A stretch of 64,000 nt of DNA from assembly GCF_012933505.1 (NCBI RefSeq), contig NZ_JABBNB010000020.1:1-64000 (forward strand), given 5' to 3'. This document shows positions 7,832 to 16,883 of the stretch, piece by piece. Source of the DNA: Gordonia asplenii (GTDB lineage Bacteria; Actinomycetota; Actinomycetes; Mycobacteriales; Mycobacteriaceae). Position numbers and translations under genes: made by a program. Each line of letters begins with the position of its first letter. Position 1 is the first letter of the stretch. The notes beneath the pieces were generated by a model that ran no database searches, had not been told where the DNA came from, and saw nothing but the letters and a program-made list of their open reading frames with translations.

Positions 7832-9652
7832 ATGGGCGCAGGTCCGGAACTCAAGAAGTCGCTCAGTCAGCGTCAGCTGAAGATGATCGCCATCGGCGGC
7901 GTTATCGGCGCGGGACTGTTCGTCGGCTCTAGCGTGGTGATCCTGGATACCGGCCCGGGTGCGTTCATCACGTACGCGATGTCTGGCGTGTTGGTCATCA
8001 TGGTCATGCGCATGCTGGCCGAGATGGCGGTCGCCAATCCATCCACCGGCTCGTTCGCCGACTATTCGCGCCGTGCCATGGGGAACTGGGCGGGCTTCTC
8101 CGTCGGTTGGCTGTACTGGTACATGTGGGTGACGATCGTCGGATTCGAAGCGGTCGCGGGCGCGAAGATCATCTCATTCTGGATTCCGAGCATTCCACTC
8201 TGGGTGCTGTCGTTGATCTTGTTGGTTGCGATGACCGCGACCAACATGTTTTCGGTCGCGTCCTTCGGTGAGTTCGAGTATTGGTTCGCCGGTATCAAGG
8301 TCGCCGCCATTATCGGGTTCATTGTCCTGGGCACACTCTTTGTTTTCGGGATATGGCCGCATAAGCAAATGAGCTTCTCCAACCTGACCAGCCACGGCGG
8401 ACTGTTTCCGCTGGGGCCGACAGCTCTGACGGTTGGCGTGGTAGCCACGATTCTGTCCATGGTCGGTGCGGAAATCGCGACCATCGCCGCGGCCGAATCC
8501 GAGGATCCGGAGAAGGCGGTGGCCAAGGCGGCGAACTCTGTCATCGCACGTATCGCAGTGTTCTTCGTCGGCTCGACGTTCCTCCTCGCGGTGATTCTCC
8601 CGTGGAATGAAAATGTCGCGGGATCGTCGCCGTTCGTCGCGGCATTCGGCAAGATGGGCATCCCGTACGCCGACCACATCATGAATGCGGTGGTGCTCAC
8701 CGCGGTGCTGAGCTGCTTGAACTCCGGGATGTACACCGCGTCGCGCATGCTGTTCGTGCTCGCGGCTCGTCGTGAGGCGCCGCCGCAGTTCGTGTCGGTG
8801 ACCAAGCGTGGTGTCCCGATGGTCGCCATTCTCGTCTCGTCGATCGTCGGCCTGCTGTGCGTTGTGGCGGCAGCGATATCGCCGGATAAGATCTTCAATT
8901 TCATCATGAATTCCGCCGGTTCGATCGCTCTGTTCGTCTATCTGCTGATCGGGATTTCGCAGATTGTGCTTCGATACCGAACACCGGCTTCCGAACTCAA
9001 ACTCAAGATGTGGGGATTCCCGGTGCTGTCGATCCTCACCGTGGCCGGCATCGGGTACGTCCTCGTGCAGATGGGAATGGACTCCGACACTCGTATTCAA
9101 TTGATCTTGAGCCTCGGCGCCTGGGCCTTCATCATCCTGATGTATCTGGCCAACAAGTGGTATCTGAGCACTCGTCCGACCGTGGAGGGCGTGTCTTCGA
9201 CCGAGCGGCCGAACCGCGTATTGGTGCTGGCGAATCAGACGGTTCAATCCACCGAATTGCTCGACGAGTTGCGTCGTATCGGTGCCGATCGCGCTGCCAC
9301 TTACTATGTGGTCGTTCCGGCGAGTCCGGTGGAAACCGGAGCCGCGGCCGTTCACGGACCATTGGATATCACCGAGGCCACCGAGCGAGTCGCCAAGGAA
9401 CGACTCGACCACACCCTGGAGACTCTACGTTCGCAGAATTTCGAAGCCGATGGCGCGTTGGGCGACTACCGGCCGTTCCGCGCACTGGCCGCCGCGGTGG
9501 ACACTTTCCACCCGGACCAGATCGTGATCTCCACACTGCCTCCCGAGGAATCGACGTGGAATAGGTTCGATCTGGTCGACCGTGCTCGCGCCGAACATCA
9601 ATTGCCGATCACCCACGTCGTGTCCCGCGTACCCACTGCGGAACCGGTCTGA
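7832..9652 (+). CDS. Amino-acid/polyamine permease (APC superfamily) with C-terminal cytosolic domain
   Basis: A 606-residue transporter. The first 450 or so residues hold about 12 membrane segments and the family signature GGVIGAGLFVGSS near the N-terminus, as in GabP/ProY-type amino-acid permeases. After the last segment there is an unusual soluble domain of about 140 residues (NRVLVLANQTVQSTELLDEL onwards) that resembles a universal-stress-protein fold. The next gene is itself a two-domain Usp protein, joined by a 1-base TGATG overlap. GGAGG at 7820-7824 sets ATG 7832, rather than 7826, as the start. A Crp/GlxR-like site lies upstream. Substrate unknown. Confidence 0.85.
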   Translation: MGAGPELKKSLSQRQLKMIAIGGVIGAGLFVGSSVVILDTGPGAFITYAMSGVLVIMVMRMLAEMAVANPSTGSFADYSRRAMGNWAGFSVGWLYWYMWVTIVGFEAVAGAKIISFWIPSIPLWVLSLILLVAMTATNMFSVASFGEFEYWFAGIKVAAIIGFIVLGTLFVFGIWPHKQMSFSNLTSHGGLFPLGPTALTVGVVATILSMVGAEIATIAAAESEDPEKAVAKAANSVIARIAVFFVGSTFLLAVILPWNENVAGSSPFVAAFGKMGIPYADHIMNAVVLTAVLSCLNSGMYTASRMLFVLAARREAPPQFVSVTKRGVPMVAILVSSIVGLLCVVAAAISPDKIFNFIMNSAGSIALFVYLLIGISQIVLRYRTPASELKLKMWGFPVLSILTVAGIGYVLVQMGMDSDTRIQLILSLGAWAFIILMYLANKWYLSTRPTVEGVSSTERPNRVLVLANQTVQSTELLDELRRIGADRAATYYVVVPASPVETGAAAVHGPLDITEATERVAKERLDHTLETLRSQNFEADGALGDYRPFRALAAAVDTFHPDQIVISTLPPEESTWNRFDLVDRARAEHQLPITHVVSRVPTAEPV

Positions 9653-10602
9653 TGACGATCATTGCCGGTTTCAGTTCCAGTCGACAGGGCCGGGCGCCCC
9701 TGCACTTGGCCATGCAACTCGCGCGGACAACCGGGGAGAAGGTCATCGCCGCGGTGGTCGTCGAACGGTTTCTGCCCGTCGGGATCGATCGATTCGAGGA
9801 TGAGTTCCAGCAGCATGTGATCACCCGGGCGACACAATCACTCGAGCACGTCGTCGAGTCGGTGCGTGACGATTGCGACATCGAGGTGGTGGTCCATCAG
9901 TCGAAATCGATCCCCCGCGGCCTGATGCAACTGGCGAAGAAGTACCAGGCCAGCGCGGTCGTGATCGGATCGTCGTCGTCGGGTCTACTCGGCAAGGTGG
10001 CACTGGGTAGTGTCACCGACCGCCTGGTCCACACGGCGTCGGTTCCGGTGGTGATCGCGCCGCGCGGCTACCCGAGGAGTCAACGACCGGTCGAACGACT
10101 GACCGCGGCCTACGGTGGTGCGGCGGACACGGTCGGGCTGATCACCACCTGCGCCGAACTGGCCGAACAGTGGAAGGTCGGCATGCGCATCGCGTCGTTC
10201 ACGGTGCGCCCGCTCAACGCCTTCGGCGGTTCGGTCGAACCCTCGGCTGAGCGTCTCGTGGTCGGCCAGTGGGTCCAGCGGAACATGGACGCGGCTCTGA
10301 AGCAGCTCAAAGCGGCTCGCAAGAAGGTGGATATTCCGAAACTGGACGTCGTGGTGGGGGCGGGATCGGACTGGACCGAAGCCATCGGCGGCGTCACCTG
10401 GGAGGCGGGCGACCTGCTGGTCCTCGGATCGGGTGCGGCCGGGCCGATGTCCCAGGTGTTTCTCGGCTCAGTGGCGTCGAAGATTCTCCGGCACTCTCCG
10501 GTGCCGGTGATGATCGTGCCTCGGGAACGGAAATCCAAGAAGTCGGAGCGGAAGAAGTCGCCGAGTAAGAAGGCGAGCAAGAAGTCGTCGAGCAAGAAGT
10601 AG
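9652..10602 (+). CDS. Tandem universal stress protein with lysine-rich tail
   Basis: A 316-residue protein with two Usp domains (about 1-143 and 158-290). The first carries the ATP-site pattern GSSSSGLLGKVALGSVT; the second has a close match (GSGAAGPMSQVFLGSVAS). The last 24 residues are almost all lysine and serine, encoded by repeated AAGAAG codons. Its ATG overlaps the stop of the permease gene by one base, so translation is probably coupled and the protein may act on the permease or on its soluble tail (inference). A strong hairpin follows at 10633-10668. Confidence 0.85.
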   Translation: MTIIAGFSSSRQGRAPLHLAMQLARTTGEKVIAAVVVERFLPVGIDRFEDEFQQHVITRATQSLEHVVESVRDDCDIEVVVHQSKSIPRGLMQLAKKYQASAVVIGSSSSGLLGKVALGSVTDRLVHTASVPVVIAPRGYPRSQRPVERLTAAYGGAADTVGLITTCAELAEQWKVGMRIASFTVRPLNAFGGSVEPSAERLVVGQWVQRNMDAALKQLKAARKKVDIPKLDVVVGAGSDWTEAIGGVTWEAGDLLVLGSGAAGPMSQVFLGSVASKILRHSPVPVMIVPRERKSKKSERKKSPSKKASKKSSSKK

Positions 10603-10632
10603 GCGAGCAAGAAGTAGGCGATCGATCGAAGT

Positions 10633-10668
10633 GCGGTGGTCGGGTAGTCAGGGCTACCCGACCACCGC
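10633..10668. terminator. Bidirectional terminator hairpin
   Basis: A perfect 15-bp stem (10633-10647 with 10654-10668) around the loop TCAGGG, placed between the convergent Usp and CobT-like genes. The right arm is also the last codons and stop of the CobT-like gene. Confidence 0.8.
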
Positions 10669-12327
10669 CTTCGTGATCGTCGACAACACCGCACGGGTCA
10701 CCGACCGGTTCACGCCGTCGGTGAGATCGACCGCGGTGCAATGGTCGTAATAGAGGCTGAGATCGACGCCGACACCGATGGCGGCGATCGCGACGCTCCG
10801 TTCGCGGGAAAGAACGTCCTGCAGGTGCCGGTGCAGGAATTGATCTCCGTTGGCCAGCGACGTAGCGCCGTCCATCGGACTGCCGTCGGAGATGACGACG
10901 AGAACTCGGCGGCGTCGCTCGCGGCTGGTGAGCCTGGCGCACGCCCACTCGATCGCCTCACCGTCGACGCCCTCTCGATACAGGTCGAGTTTCAACAGGC
11001 CGGCGATCGAGAGCTTTGCCGACCGCCACGGCGTGTCCGCATCTTTGATCACCAGATGGCGAATCTCGTTGAGCCGTCCCGGATTCGCCGGCCGACCGGA
11101 GCGCATCCAATCCTTACGTGTGCGACCACCGTTCCATGCGGCCGTGGTGAAACCGAGTATCTCGCAGTCGATATCGGCGAGATCGAAAGCTCGGGAGAAA
11201 AGATCGAGCAGGACCGCGACCGACTCGCTGTAGGCCTTCATCGAACCCGAGCAGTCCACGAGAAAGGTCACCGCGCCGTCGGACCGCGGCACCTGCTGCG
11301 GCACGCGAAAGATGTTGCGTTCGTTGAAGCTGGTCACCAGCTGGGGTAGTCGACGAGCGTCGAGATGACCGGCTTGATGGCCGCCCTCGGAGCTCTCGGC
11401 ATGGGGCGCGGCGAACAGTCGCGCCAGTTGGCGCCCGAGGAGGCGGGGGCTGACACCGCCGGCCTGTGCCAGTGCGTCGATTCGCTGCCGATACTCCACT
11501 AGCAACTCGGCACGAACGAGCGCCGACATCAGTCGAACTTCGTCGTAGGCCCGGGTGAAAACGTGATAGTCGCTTCCGGCCGACGTCGGTTTGCGGTTCG
11601 AACCGGTGGCGACTGCGTTCGGGTCGGCCTCGACGTCGTCGGAATCGAGGTCGATCAACCAGCGGATCCCACTGACGGTGGTCGACGTGGGATCGGATTC
11701 GACCTGTAACAGCGGCAGATCCGCAATATCGGCGGCCACCTGCCGAGCGATCGCGCCGAAGCGTCGTTGGGAATGCCGGTTCCTACGCAGGTCGGCCAGG
11801 CTCGCGCCGAACGGCGTGAGCATGTCGAATCGCGTCTGCTCGATCACCCCCTGGGTGATCTCATCGATCGGCTCGGCGGTGATGCGGGAGCGGCTGACTT
11901 GAGACAGGGCGTACAGCAGCAGACCCGACGCCGTTTCGGCCGAGGGGGAAGCTTCAAACTCGACGGCCCACTGCCGAAACCGATCGCCGACGTTGCGGCG
12001 AACCCCAGCCCATTCCGGCGGAACGAGCGACTCGACGCGGAACTGTTCGAGCATCTCGAACACCAGCCGTTCGACGTGGTGCTCCGGCAACAGTTCCCGA
12101 TGAACCTCGGGATCGGTGTAGAGCAAGCGCAGCGCCACGGCGTCGGCGGCACCGCGTTCGGATGGAGGGTTCAGGTGCGCTACCGACACGGGTATTCGAC
12201 GCCGCGAGTCGTAGAGGTCCGTCCCGCGGAAGACGACGCCGCGATGTCCGCTCAGCGCCCGGATCGAGGACGCGCGAAGCTCGCGGATGCGCTGTTCGCG
12301 TCGGACCGCTGCGGCATCCTTGCTCAT
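10654..12327 (-). CDS. CobT-like VWA-domain protein
   Basis: A 557-residue protein whose C-terminal 220 residues form a von Willebrand A domain with a clear MIDAS start (FLVDCSGSMKAYSE) and a later VISDGSP. The rest resembles CobT, the partner of CobS in the AAA+/VWA machines that remodel metal chelatases or other enzymes. Here no CobN or other cobalamin gene is nearby, so a B12 role is not supported. The start at MSKDAAAV (12327) overlaps the CobS-like stop in ATGA, so the two are translationally coupled. It ends inside a terminator stem. The client enzyme is unknown. Confidence 0.82.
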   Translation of the reverse strand: MSKDAAAVRREQRIRELRASSIRALSGHRGVVFRGTDLYDSRRRIPVSVAHLNPPSERGAADAVALRLLYTDPEVHRELLPEHHVERLVFEMLEQFRVESLVPPEWAGVRRNVGDRFRQWAVEFEASPSAETASGLLLYALSQVSRSRITAEPIDEITQGVIEQTRFDMLTPFGASLADLRRNRHSQRRFGAIARQVAADIADLPLLQVESDPTSTTVSGIRWLIDLDSDDVEADPNAVATGSNRKPTSAGSDYHVFTRAYDEVRLMSALVRAELLVEYRQRIDALAQAGGVSPRLLGRQLARLFAAPHAESSEGGHQAGHLDARRLPQLVTSFNERNIFRVPQQVPRSDGAVTFLVDCSGSMKAYSESVAVLLDLFSRAFDLADIDCEILGFTTAAWNGGRTRKDWMRSGRPANPGRLNEIRHLVIKDADTPWRSAKLSIAGLLKLDLYREGVDGEAIEWACARLTSRERRRRVLVVISDGSPMDGATSLANGDQFLHRHLQDVLSRERSVAIAAIGVGVDLSLYYDHCTAVDLTDGVNRSVTRAVLSTITKAVVG

Positions 12328-13259
12328 GCGACGTGTGTCGACGGCTGGTCCAACTCGCGGTCGAAGCATCGCTGGAAGTATTCGGCCACTATCGGCCGCT
12401 CGGCGTCGTCGCACTTGTTGACGAACGACAGCGCGAAGGCGAGCCCGACGTCGTCGAAGATGTCGACATTCTCCGCCCAGGTGATCACGGTGCGTGGCGA
12501 CATCAGGGTGGAGAGGTCACCGACGCGGAAGCCGTTACGGGTCAGGTTCGCTACCGCAACCATGGCGCTGATCACCGAACCGTCGAGGTCAGGTGCTCGG
12601 GCCGACACGATCGTGCACTCCACGTCCGGCGGAAGATGATCGAGTGAGGCGACGATGTTCCACCGGTCGATCTGTGCATGGTTGAGTCGCTGTGCACCGT
12701 GGTACATGCCGTTGAGATTGCCGAGTCCGACGGTGTTCGCGGTGGCGAACATCCGAAACCACGGATGCGGGGTGATGACCCGGTTCTGGTCGAGCAGGGT
12801 GAGCTTCCCGCCATGTTCGAGGATGCGCTGGATCACGAACATCACATCCGGGCGCCCGGCGTCGTACTCGTCCAGTGTCAGTGCCACGGGTCGCTGGATG
12901 GCCCACGGGAGGATGCCCTCCTGAAACTGGGTGACCTGTTTCCCATCGCGCAGGGTCACGACGTCACGTCCGATCAGATCCATTCGCGTGAGCTGACCGT
13001 CGAGGTTGACTCGGACGCACGGCCAGTTCAATCGAGCTGCGACCTGTTCGATGTGGCTGGACTTGCCGGTGCCGTGCAGTCCTTGGATGAGGACGCGACG
13101 ATTGCGCGTGAAACCCGCGAGCAATGCCATGGTGACGGACTTGTCGAACTGGTAAGCCGGATCGACCTCGGGAACATGCTCGTCTGATTCGTCGAAGACC
13201 GGCACCCGAAAATCGGTGTGGAAGCCGAAGAGATCGGCGGCGGGCACCATTCGAGTCAT
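12324..13259 (-). CDS. CobS-like AAA+ ATPase
   Basis: A 311-residue MoxR/CobS-type AAA+ protein. The Walker A motif GLHGTGKSS is near residue 60, Walker B-like VALTLDEYD near 125, and sensor-1-like FATANT near 165. MoxR/CobS ATPases work with a VWA partner, here the next gene, to activate or load a client enzyme. The start MTRMVPAADL at 13259 gives the normal family length; its ATGA overlaps the stop of the iclR gene. So iclR, cobS-like and cobT-like form one tightly coupled operon, divergent from xsc. Confidence 0.85.
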   Translation of the reverse strand: MTRMVPAADLFGFHTDFRVPVFDESDEHVPEVDPAYQFDKSVTMALLAGFTRNRRVLIQGLHGTGKSSHIEQVAARLNWPCVRVNLDGQLTRMDLIGRDVVTLRDGKQVTQFQEGILPWAIQRPVALTLDEYDAGRPDVMFVIQRILEHGGKLTLLDQNRVITPHPWFRMFATANTVGLGNLNGMYHGAQRLNHAQIDRWNIVASLDHLPPDVECTIVSARAPDLDGSVISAMVAVANLTRNGFRVGDLSTLMSPRTVITWAENVDIFDDVGLAFALSFVNKCDDAERPIVAEYFQRCFDRELDQPSTHVA

Positions 13260-14095
13260 GCGTCCACCTCCGCTGCGAGCGCGTCGTCGACGACTGCGTC
13301 CTCCAGTTGGCCGATCGCCGCTGCCGCCCGATTGAGTGCCGGCAGCAGTTTCAATGCCTTGTCCGGGGTCAGCCGGATCATCGGCGCCTGTACCGCGACG
13401 GCGATGTTCGACAGTCCTACCGCAGTCGGAACCAGGACTGCCACACACACCAGTCCGGAGAGAAACTCCTCGTCGTCGATCGCATAGCCGTCGCGTCGGA
13501 TCTGTTTGAGGTCGTCGTCGAGGCGGTCGACGTCGGTGACCGTCTTCGGGGTGAAGCGTTTGAGCGGTGCGGCCTCCAGGAGGCGCCGACGCTGAGCTGG
13601 AGAGAATTGGGCGAGGATGATCTTGCCGCTCGCCGAACAGTGAACCGGGACCCGCGAGCCCGGGCGCAAGGTGATCCGCAACGGTTCGGGTGTCTCGACG
13701 CGATCAAGGTAGACGATTTCGTCGCCGGATAGGGTGGTCACGTTGCACGTCTCGCCCAAGTCGTCGACCAAGTTGCGCAAGACAGCGTGCCGCGCGCCGT
13801 GGTGGGTGTCATTGATCAGCAGGTTCTCGGCCATCCGCCGCAAGCGGCCGCCGACGCCATAGAACCTGCCGTTGTGTTCGCGGACCAGCAGGCCGCCACT
13901 CTCAAGCTGTTGCAACATCCGGTGCAGCGTCGGTTTGGGGATACCGGTTTCTTCCACCAGGCCCTGCAGAGTGAACAACTGGTCCTTCGTCGCGATCAGC
14001 TCGAGCAGCCCGAACAGCCTCAGGGCGGGGGTATCCCCGGACAGCTCGCCAGCGGGTACCTGTCTGTCATCGATGCGGTCAACTTCAGACATCAC
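13256..14095 (-). CDS. IclR-family transcriptional regulator
   Basis: A 279-residue protein with an N-terminal winged helix-turn-helix (about 25-85; ETGIPKPTLHRMLQQLES) and a C-terminal IclR ligand domain (DRVETPEPLRITLRPGSRVP, then HCSASGKIILA). It is the first gene of the iclR-cobS-cobT-like operon and is divergent from xsc over about 200 bases with two inverted repeats. It may control both xsc and its own operon (inference). A second Met at 14092 is an equally possible start. Confidence 0.9.
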   Translation of the reverse strand: MMSEVDRIDDRQVPAGELSGDTPALRLFGLLELIATKDQLFTLQGLVEETGIPKPTLHRMLQQLESGGLLVREHNGRFYGVGGRLRRMAENLLINDTHHGARHAVLRNLVDDLGETCNVTTLSGDEIVYLDRVETPEPLRITLRPGSRVPVHCSASGKIILAQFSPAQRRRLLEAAPLKRFTPKTVTDVDRLDDDLKQIRRDGYAIDDEEFLSGLVCVAVLVPTAVGLSNIAVAVQAPMIRLTPDKALKLLPALNRAAAAIGQLEDAVVDDALAAEVDA

Positions 14096-14227
14096 TCTTC
14101 CTCAACAGTCGGCTCCTCACCTGTTGACCTCCGGGACGGTCATATTCCAGAAAGCGAGACCAATTGTACTCAAAAACCGGATCAGACTCTTGACTGACCG
14201 ACCTTTGGTCGATAATCTAGCCTCGCA

Positions 14228-14242
14228 TTCCGAATACTGGAA
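14228..14242. promoter_or_regulatory. Inverted repeat upstream of xsc
   Basis: TTCC (14228-14231) and GGAA (14239-14242) flank 7 bases in the AT-rich iclR/xsc gap. A related ATTCCAG lies near 14154. Possible IclR or TauR contact; short arms make this weak. Confidence 0.35.
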
Positions 14243-14247
14243 CAATT

Positions 14248-14268
14248 CGTATGCAATTTTAACATACG
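14248..14268. promoter_or_regulatory. Operator candidate just upstream of xsc
   Basis: CGTATG (14248-14253) and CATACG (14263-14268) are perfect arms around a 9-base AT-rich spacer, 15 bases before the xsc Shine-Dalgarno sequence. A good candidate for IclR control of xsc. Confidence 0.5.
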
Positions 14269-14294
14269 GCTATATGTCGGTCGAGGAGGAACAC

Positions 14295-16100
14295 ATGGCC
14301 ACACAGGATCGAGACGCACACGCCGCCGTGCAGGGGGTTACCCGAATGACCCCGTCCGAAGCGTTCGTCGAGACGCTGGTGGCAAACGGCGTCACCGACA
14401 TGTTCGGCATCATGGGGTCGGCCTTCATGGACGCGATGGACATCTTCGCTCCGGCGGGCATCAGACTCGTGCCGGTCGTACACGAGCAGGGCGCGGCCCA
14501 TATGGCGGATGGCTATGCGCGGGTCAGCAACCGGCACGGTGTCGTGATCGGGCAGAACGGACCAGGCATCAGCAACTGCGTCACCGCGATCGCCGCGGCG
14601 TTCTGGGCGCACAGCCCGGTCGTCATCGTCACTCCCGAAGCGGGCACCATGGGCACCGGCCTCGGCGGCTTTCAGGAGGCCAACCAGCTGCCGATGTTCC
14701 AGGAATTTACGAAATACCAAGGGCACGTGAACAATCCGCGCCGGATGGCCGAGTACACCGGGCGGTGCTTCGACCGGGCGATGTCGGAGATGGGCCCGAC
14801 GCAGCTCAACATTCCGCGCGACCACTTCTACGGTGAGATCGAGACCGAAATTCCGCAGCCCAGCCGACTCGATCGCGGCCCAGGCGGCAGCAGCAGCCTC
14901 GATGCCGCCGCAGCGTTGATCGCCGAAGCCGAATTCCCGGTGATCGTGTCCGGAGGTGGCGTGGTCATGGCCGACGCCGTCGAAGAATGCAAGGCTCTCG
15001 CCGAACGACTCGGCGCGCCCGTGGTCAACAGCTACCTGCACAACGACTCATTCCCCGCCAGCCACCCGCTGTGGACCGGCCCCCTCGGATACCAGGGGTC
15101 GAAGGCCGCGATGAAGTTGATCTCGCAGGCCGACGTCGTCATCGCGTTGGGCACCCGGCTCGGGCCTTTCGGCACCCTGCCGCAGCACGGCATGGACTAC
15201 TGGCCCAAGAACGCCAAGATCGTCCAGATCGACGCCGACCACAAGATGCTCGGTTTGGTGAAGAAGATCCACGTCGGAATCTGCGGCGATGCGAAGGCGG
15301 CCGCGGTGGCCCTCGTCGAGCGGCTCGCCGACCGCGAACTGGTCAGCGATTCGACGACGGCCGAGCGCGCCGCGACCATCCAGAGCGAAAAGGACGCCTG
15401 GGAATCCGAACTCGACGAGTGGACCCACGAACGTGATCCGTTCAGCCTCGACATGATCGCCGAAGCCGAAGGGGAAGAGGGCAATTGGCTGCACCCGCGG
15501 CAAGTGCTGCGCGAGCTCGAGAAGGCGATGCCGGCCGACGTGATGGTGTCGACCGACATCGGCAACATCAACTCCGTCGCCAACAGCTACCTTCGCTTCG
15601 AGCGCCCGCGGAGCTTCCTCGCGCCGATGAGCTTCGGCAACTGCGGGTACGCGCTGCCGACGATCATCGGCGCCAAGGCCGCCGCTCCCGAGCGTCCCGC
15701 TGTCTCGTACGCCGGTGACGGCGCCTGGGGGATGAGCATGAGCGAGATCATGACCGCGGTGCGCCACGACATCCCGGTCACCTCGATCGTCTTCCACAAT
15801 CGTCAATGGGGCGCGGAGAAGAAGAACCAGGTGGACTTCTACGACCGCCGGTTTGTCGCGGGCGAGTTGGAGAGCGAATCATTCGCCGGTATCGCCACGG
15901 CGATGGGCGCCCAGGGCGTTGTGGTGGACAAGCTCGAGGAGGTCGGACCGGCTTTGACCCGGGCGATCGACGCGCAGATGAACGAGGGTAAGACCACCGT
16001 CATCGAAATCATGTGCACGCGAGAACTGGGAGACCCCTTCCGGCGAGACGCGCTGTCGAAGCCCGTTCGACTGCTCGACAAGTACAAAGACTACGTATAG
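14295..16100 (+). CDS. xsc: Sulfoacetaldehyde acetyltransferase
   Basis: A 601-residue thiamine-diphosphate enzyme that converts sulfoacetaldehyde and phosphate to acetyl phosphate and sulfite, the key C-S cleavage of taurine and related sulfonates. Length fits Xsc. The ThDP-activating Glu64 sits in VVHEQGAAHMADGYA and the ThDP/Mg motif begins GDG at 474-476. Related acetolactate-synthase-type enzymes share these motifs; the nearby tpa, ald and pta genes make Xsc the best call. GAGGAGG at 14283-14289 sets the ATG. Divergent from iclR-cobS-cobT; tpa, ald and pta lie 4-6 kb downstream. A terminator hairpin follows. Confidence 0.9.
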   Translation: MATQDRDAHAAVQGVTRMTPSEAFVETLVANGVTDMFGIMGSAFMDAMDIFAPAGIRLVPVVHEQGAAHMADGYARVSNRHGVVIGQNGPGISNCVTAIAAAFWAHSPVVIVTPEAGTMGTGLGGFQEANQLPMFQEFTKYQGHVNNPRRMAEYTGRCFDRAMSEMGPTQLNIPRDHFYGEIETEIPQPSRLDRGPGGSSSLDAAAALIAEAEFPVIVSGGGVVMADAVEECKALAERLGAPVVNSYLHNDSFPASHPLWTGPLGYQGSKAAMKLISQADVVIALGTRLGPFGTLPQHGMDYWPKNAKIVQIDADHKMLGLVKKIHVGICGDAKAAAVALVERLADRELVSDSTTAERAATIQSEKDAWESELDEWTHERDPFSLDMIAEAEGEEGNWLHPRQVLRELEKAMPADVMVSTDIGNINSVANSYLRFERPRSFLAPMSFGNCGYALPTIIGAKAAAPERPAVSYAGDGAWGMSMSEIMTAVRHDIPVTSIVFHNRQWGAEKKNQVDFYDRRFVAGELESESFAGIATAMGAQGVVVDKLEEVGPALTRAIDAQMNEGKTTVIEIMCTRELGDPFRRDALSKPVRLLDKYKDYV

Positions 16101-16131
16101 CTGTACCGACTACGGATTGCTGTACCGACGA

Positions 16132-16167
16132 AGTGCCCGACCACGATAGATCCGGTGGCCGGGCACT
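16132..16167 (+). terminator. Terminator hairpin after xsc
   Basis: AGTGCCCG plus CCAC pair with GTGG plus CGGGCACT, one mismatch bulge in the stem and a 10-base loop, 31 bases after the xsc stop. No long T-run follows. Confidence 0.6.
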
Positions 16168-16229
16168 GTCGGCTTACCGGCAAGGCGCGCATCTACGCAC
16201 AGGAAGAGGTCCTCGACGTCGCAGCGAGG

Positions 16230-16866
16230 CGCCTCCTCCGCTGGTTGAGCCGGGCCCGACGAGCCGTGCTGAGCGAGCGCAGCGAGTCGCGCCACCCCCG
16301 CTGGTTGAGCCGGGCCCGACGAGCGCAGCGAGACGCGCCCGCGTCGAAACCACGGTGAGATGAATTGCCAACTGTCGCTGGGTGTTTGGTGCGTTGGCAT
16401 TGTCGGGTTGCGTGGTTTCGACACGGGCCTTCGCTAGCGCTTCGGCCCGGCTCAACCAGCGGGGTGTACGGCGGTGGGCCCTTCCGCTGGTTGAGCCGTG
16501 AGGAGCGTGAGCGACGAGCGTGTCGAAACCACGGCGAGGCGAGTTGCCGACTGTCGCTGGGTGTTTGGTGCGTTGGCATTGTCGGGTTGCGTGGTTTCGA
16601 CACGGGCCTTCGCTAGCGCTTCGGCCCGGCTCAACCAGCGGAGTGGGCGGCCTTCGCTAGCGCTTCGGCCCGGCTCAACCAGTAGAGTGTACGGCGGTGG
16701 GCCCCTCCGCCGGTTGAGCCGTGAGGAGCGTTAGCGACGAGCGTGTCGAAACCACGGTGAGGCGAATTGTCTACTGTCGCTGGGTGTTTGGTGCGGTGGC
16801 ATTGTCGGGTTGGGTGGTTTCGACACGGGCCTTCGCTTGCGCTTCGGCCCGGCTCAACCAGCGGAG
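16230..16866. repeat. Family B repeat array between xsc and the HAD gene
   Basis: No gene is credible in 16168-16883. The block is built from units ending in GGTTGAGCCG on one side and GTGTCGAAACCACG on the other, in both orientations. Three longer units, each starting near CTGTCGCTGGGTGTTTGGTG (16374, 16554, 16775), repeat with a period of about 180-220 bases and include CTTCGCTAGCGCTTCGG. Further copies lie at 35.64-35.94 and 63.56-64.0 kb. Confidence 0.85.
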
Positions 16867-16883
16867 TGGACCGATCGATGTGA

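Noticed and set aside
10654..13259. CobS/CobT-like genes as cobalamin synthesis genes
   Set aside because: No CobN or other B12 gene nearby; the context is regulatory and sulfonate-linked, so only the AAA+/VWA machine class is claimed.
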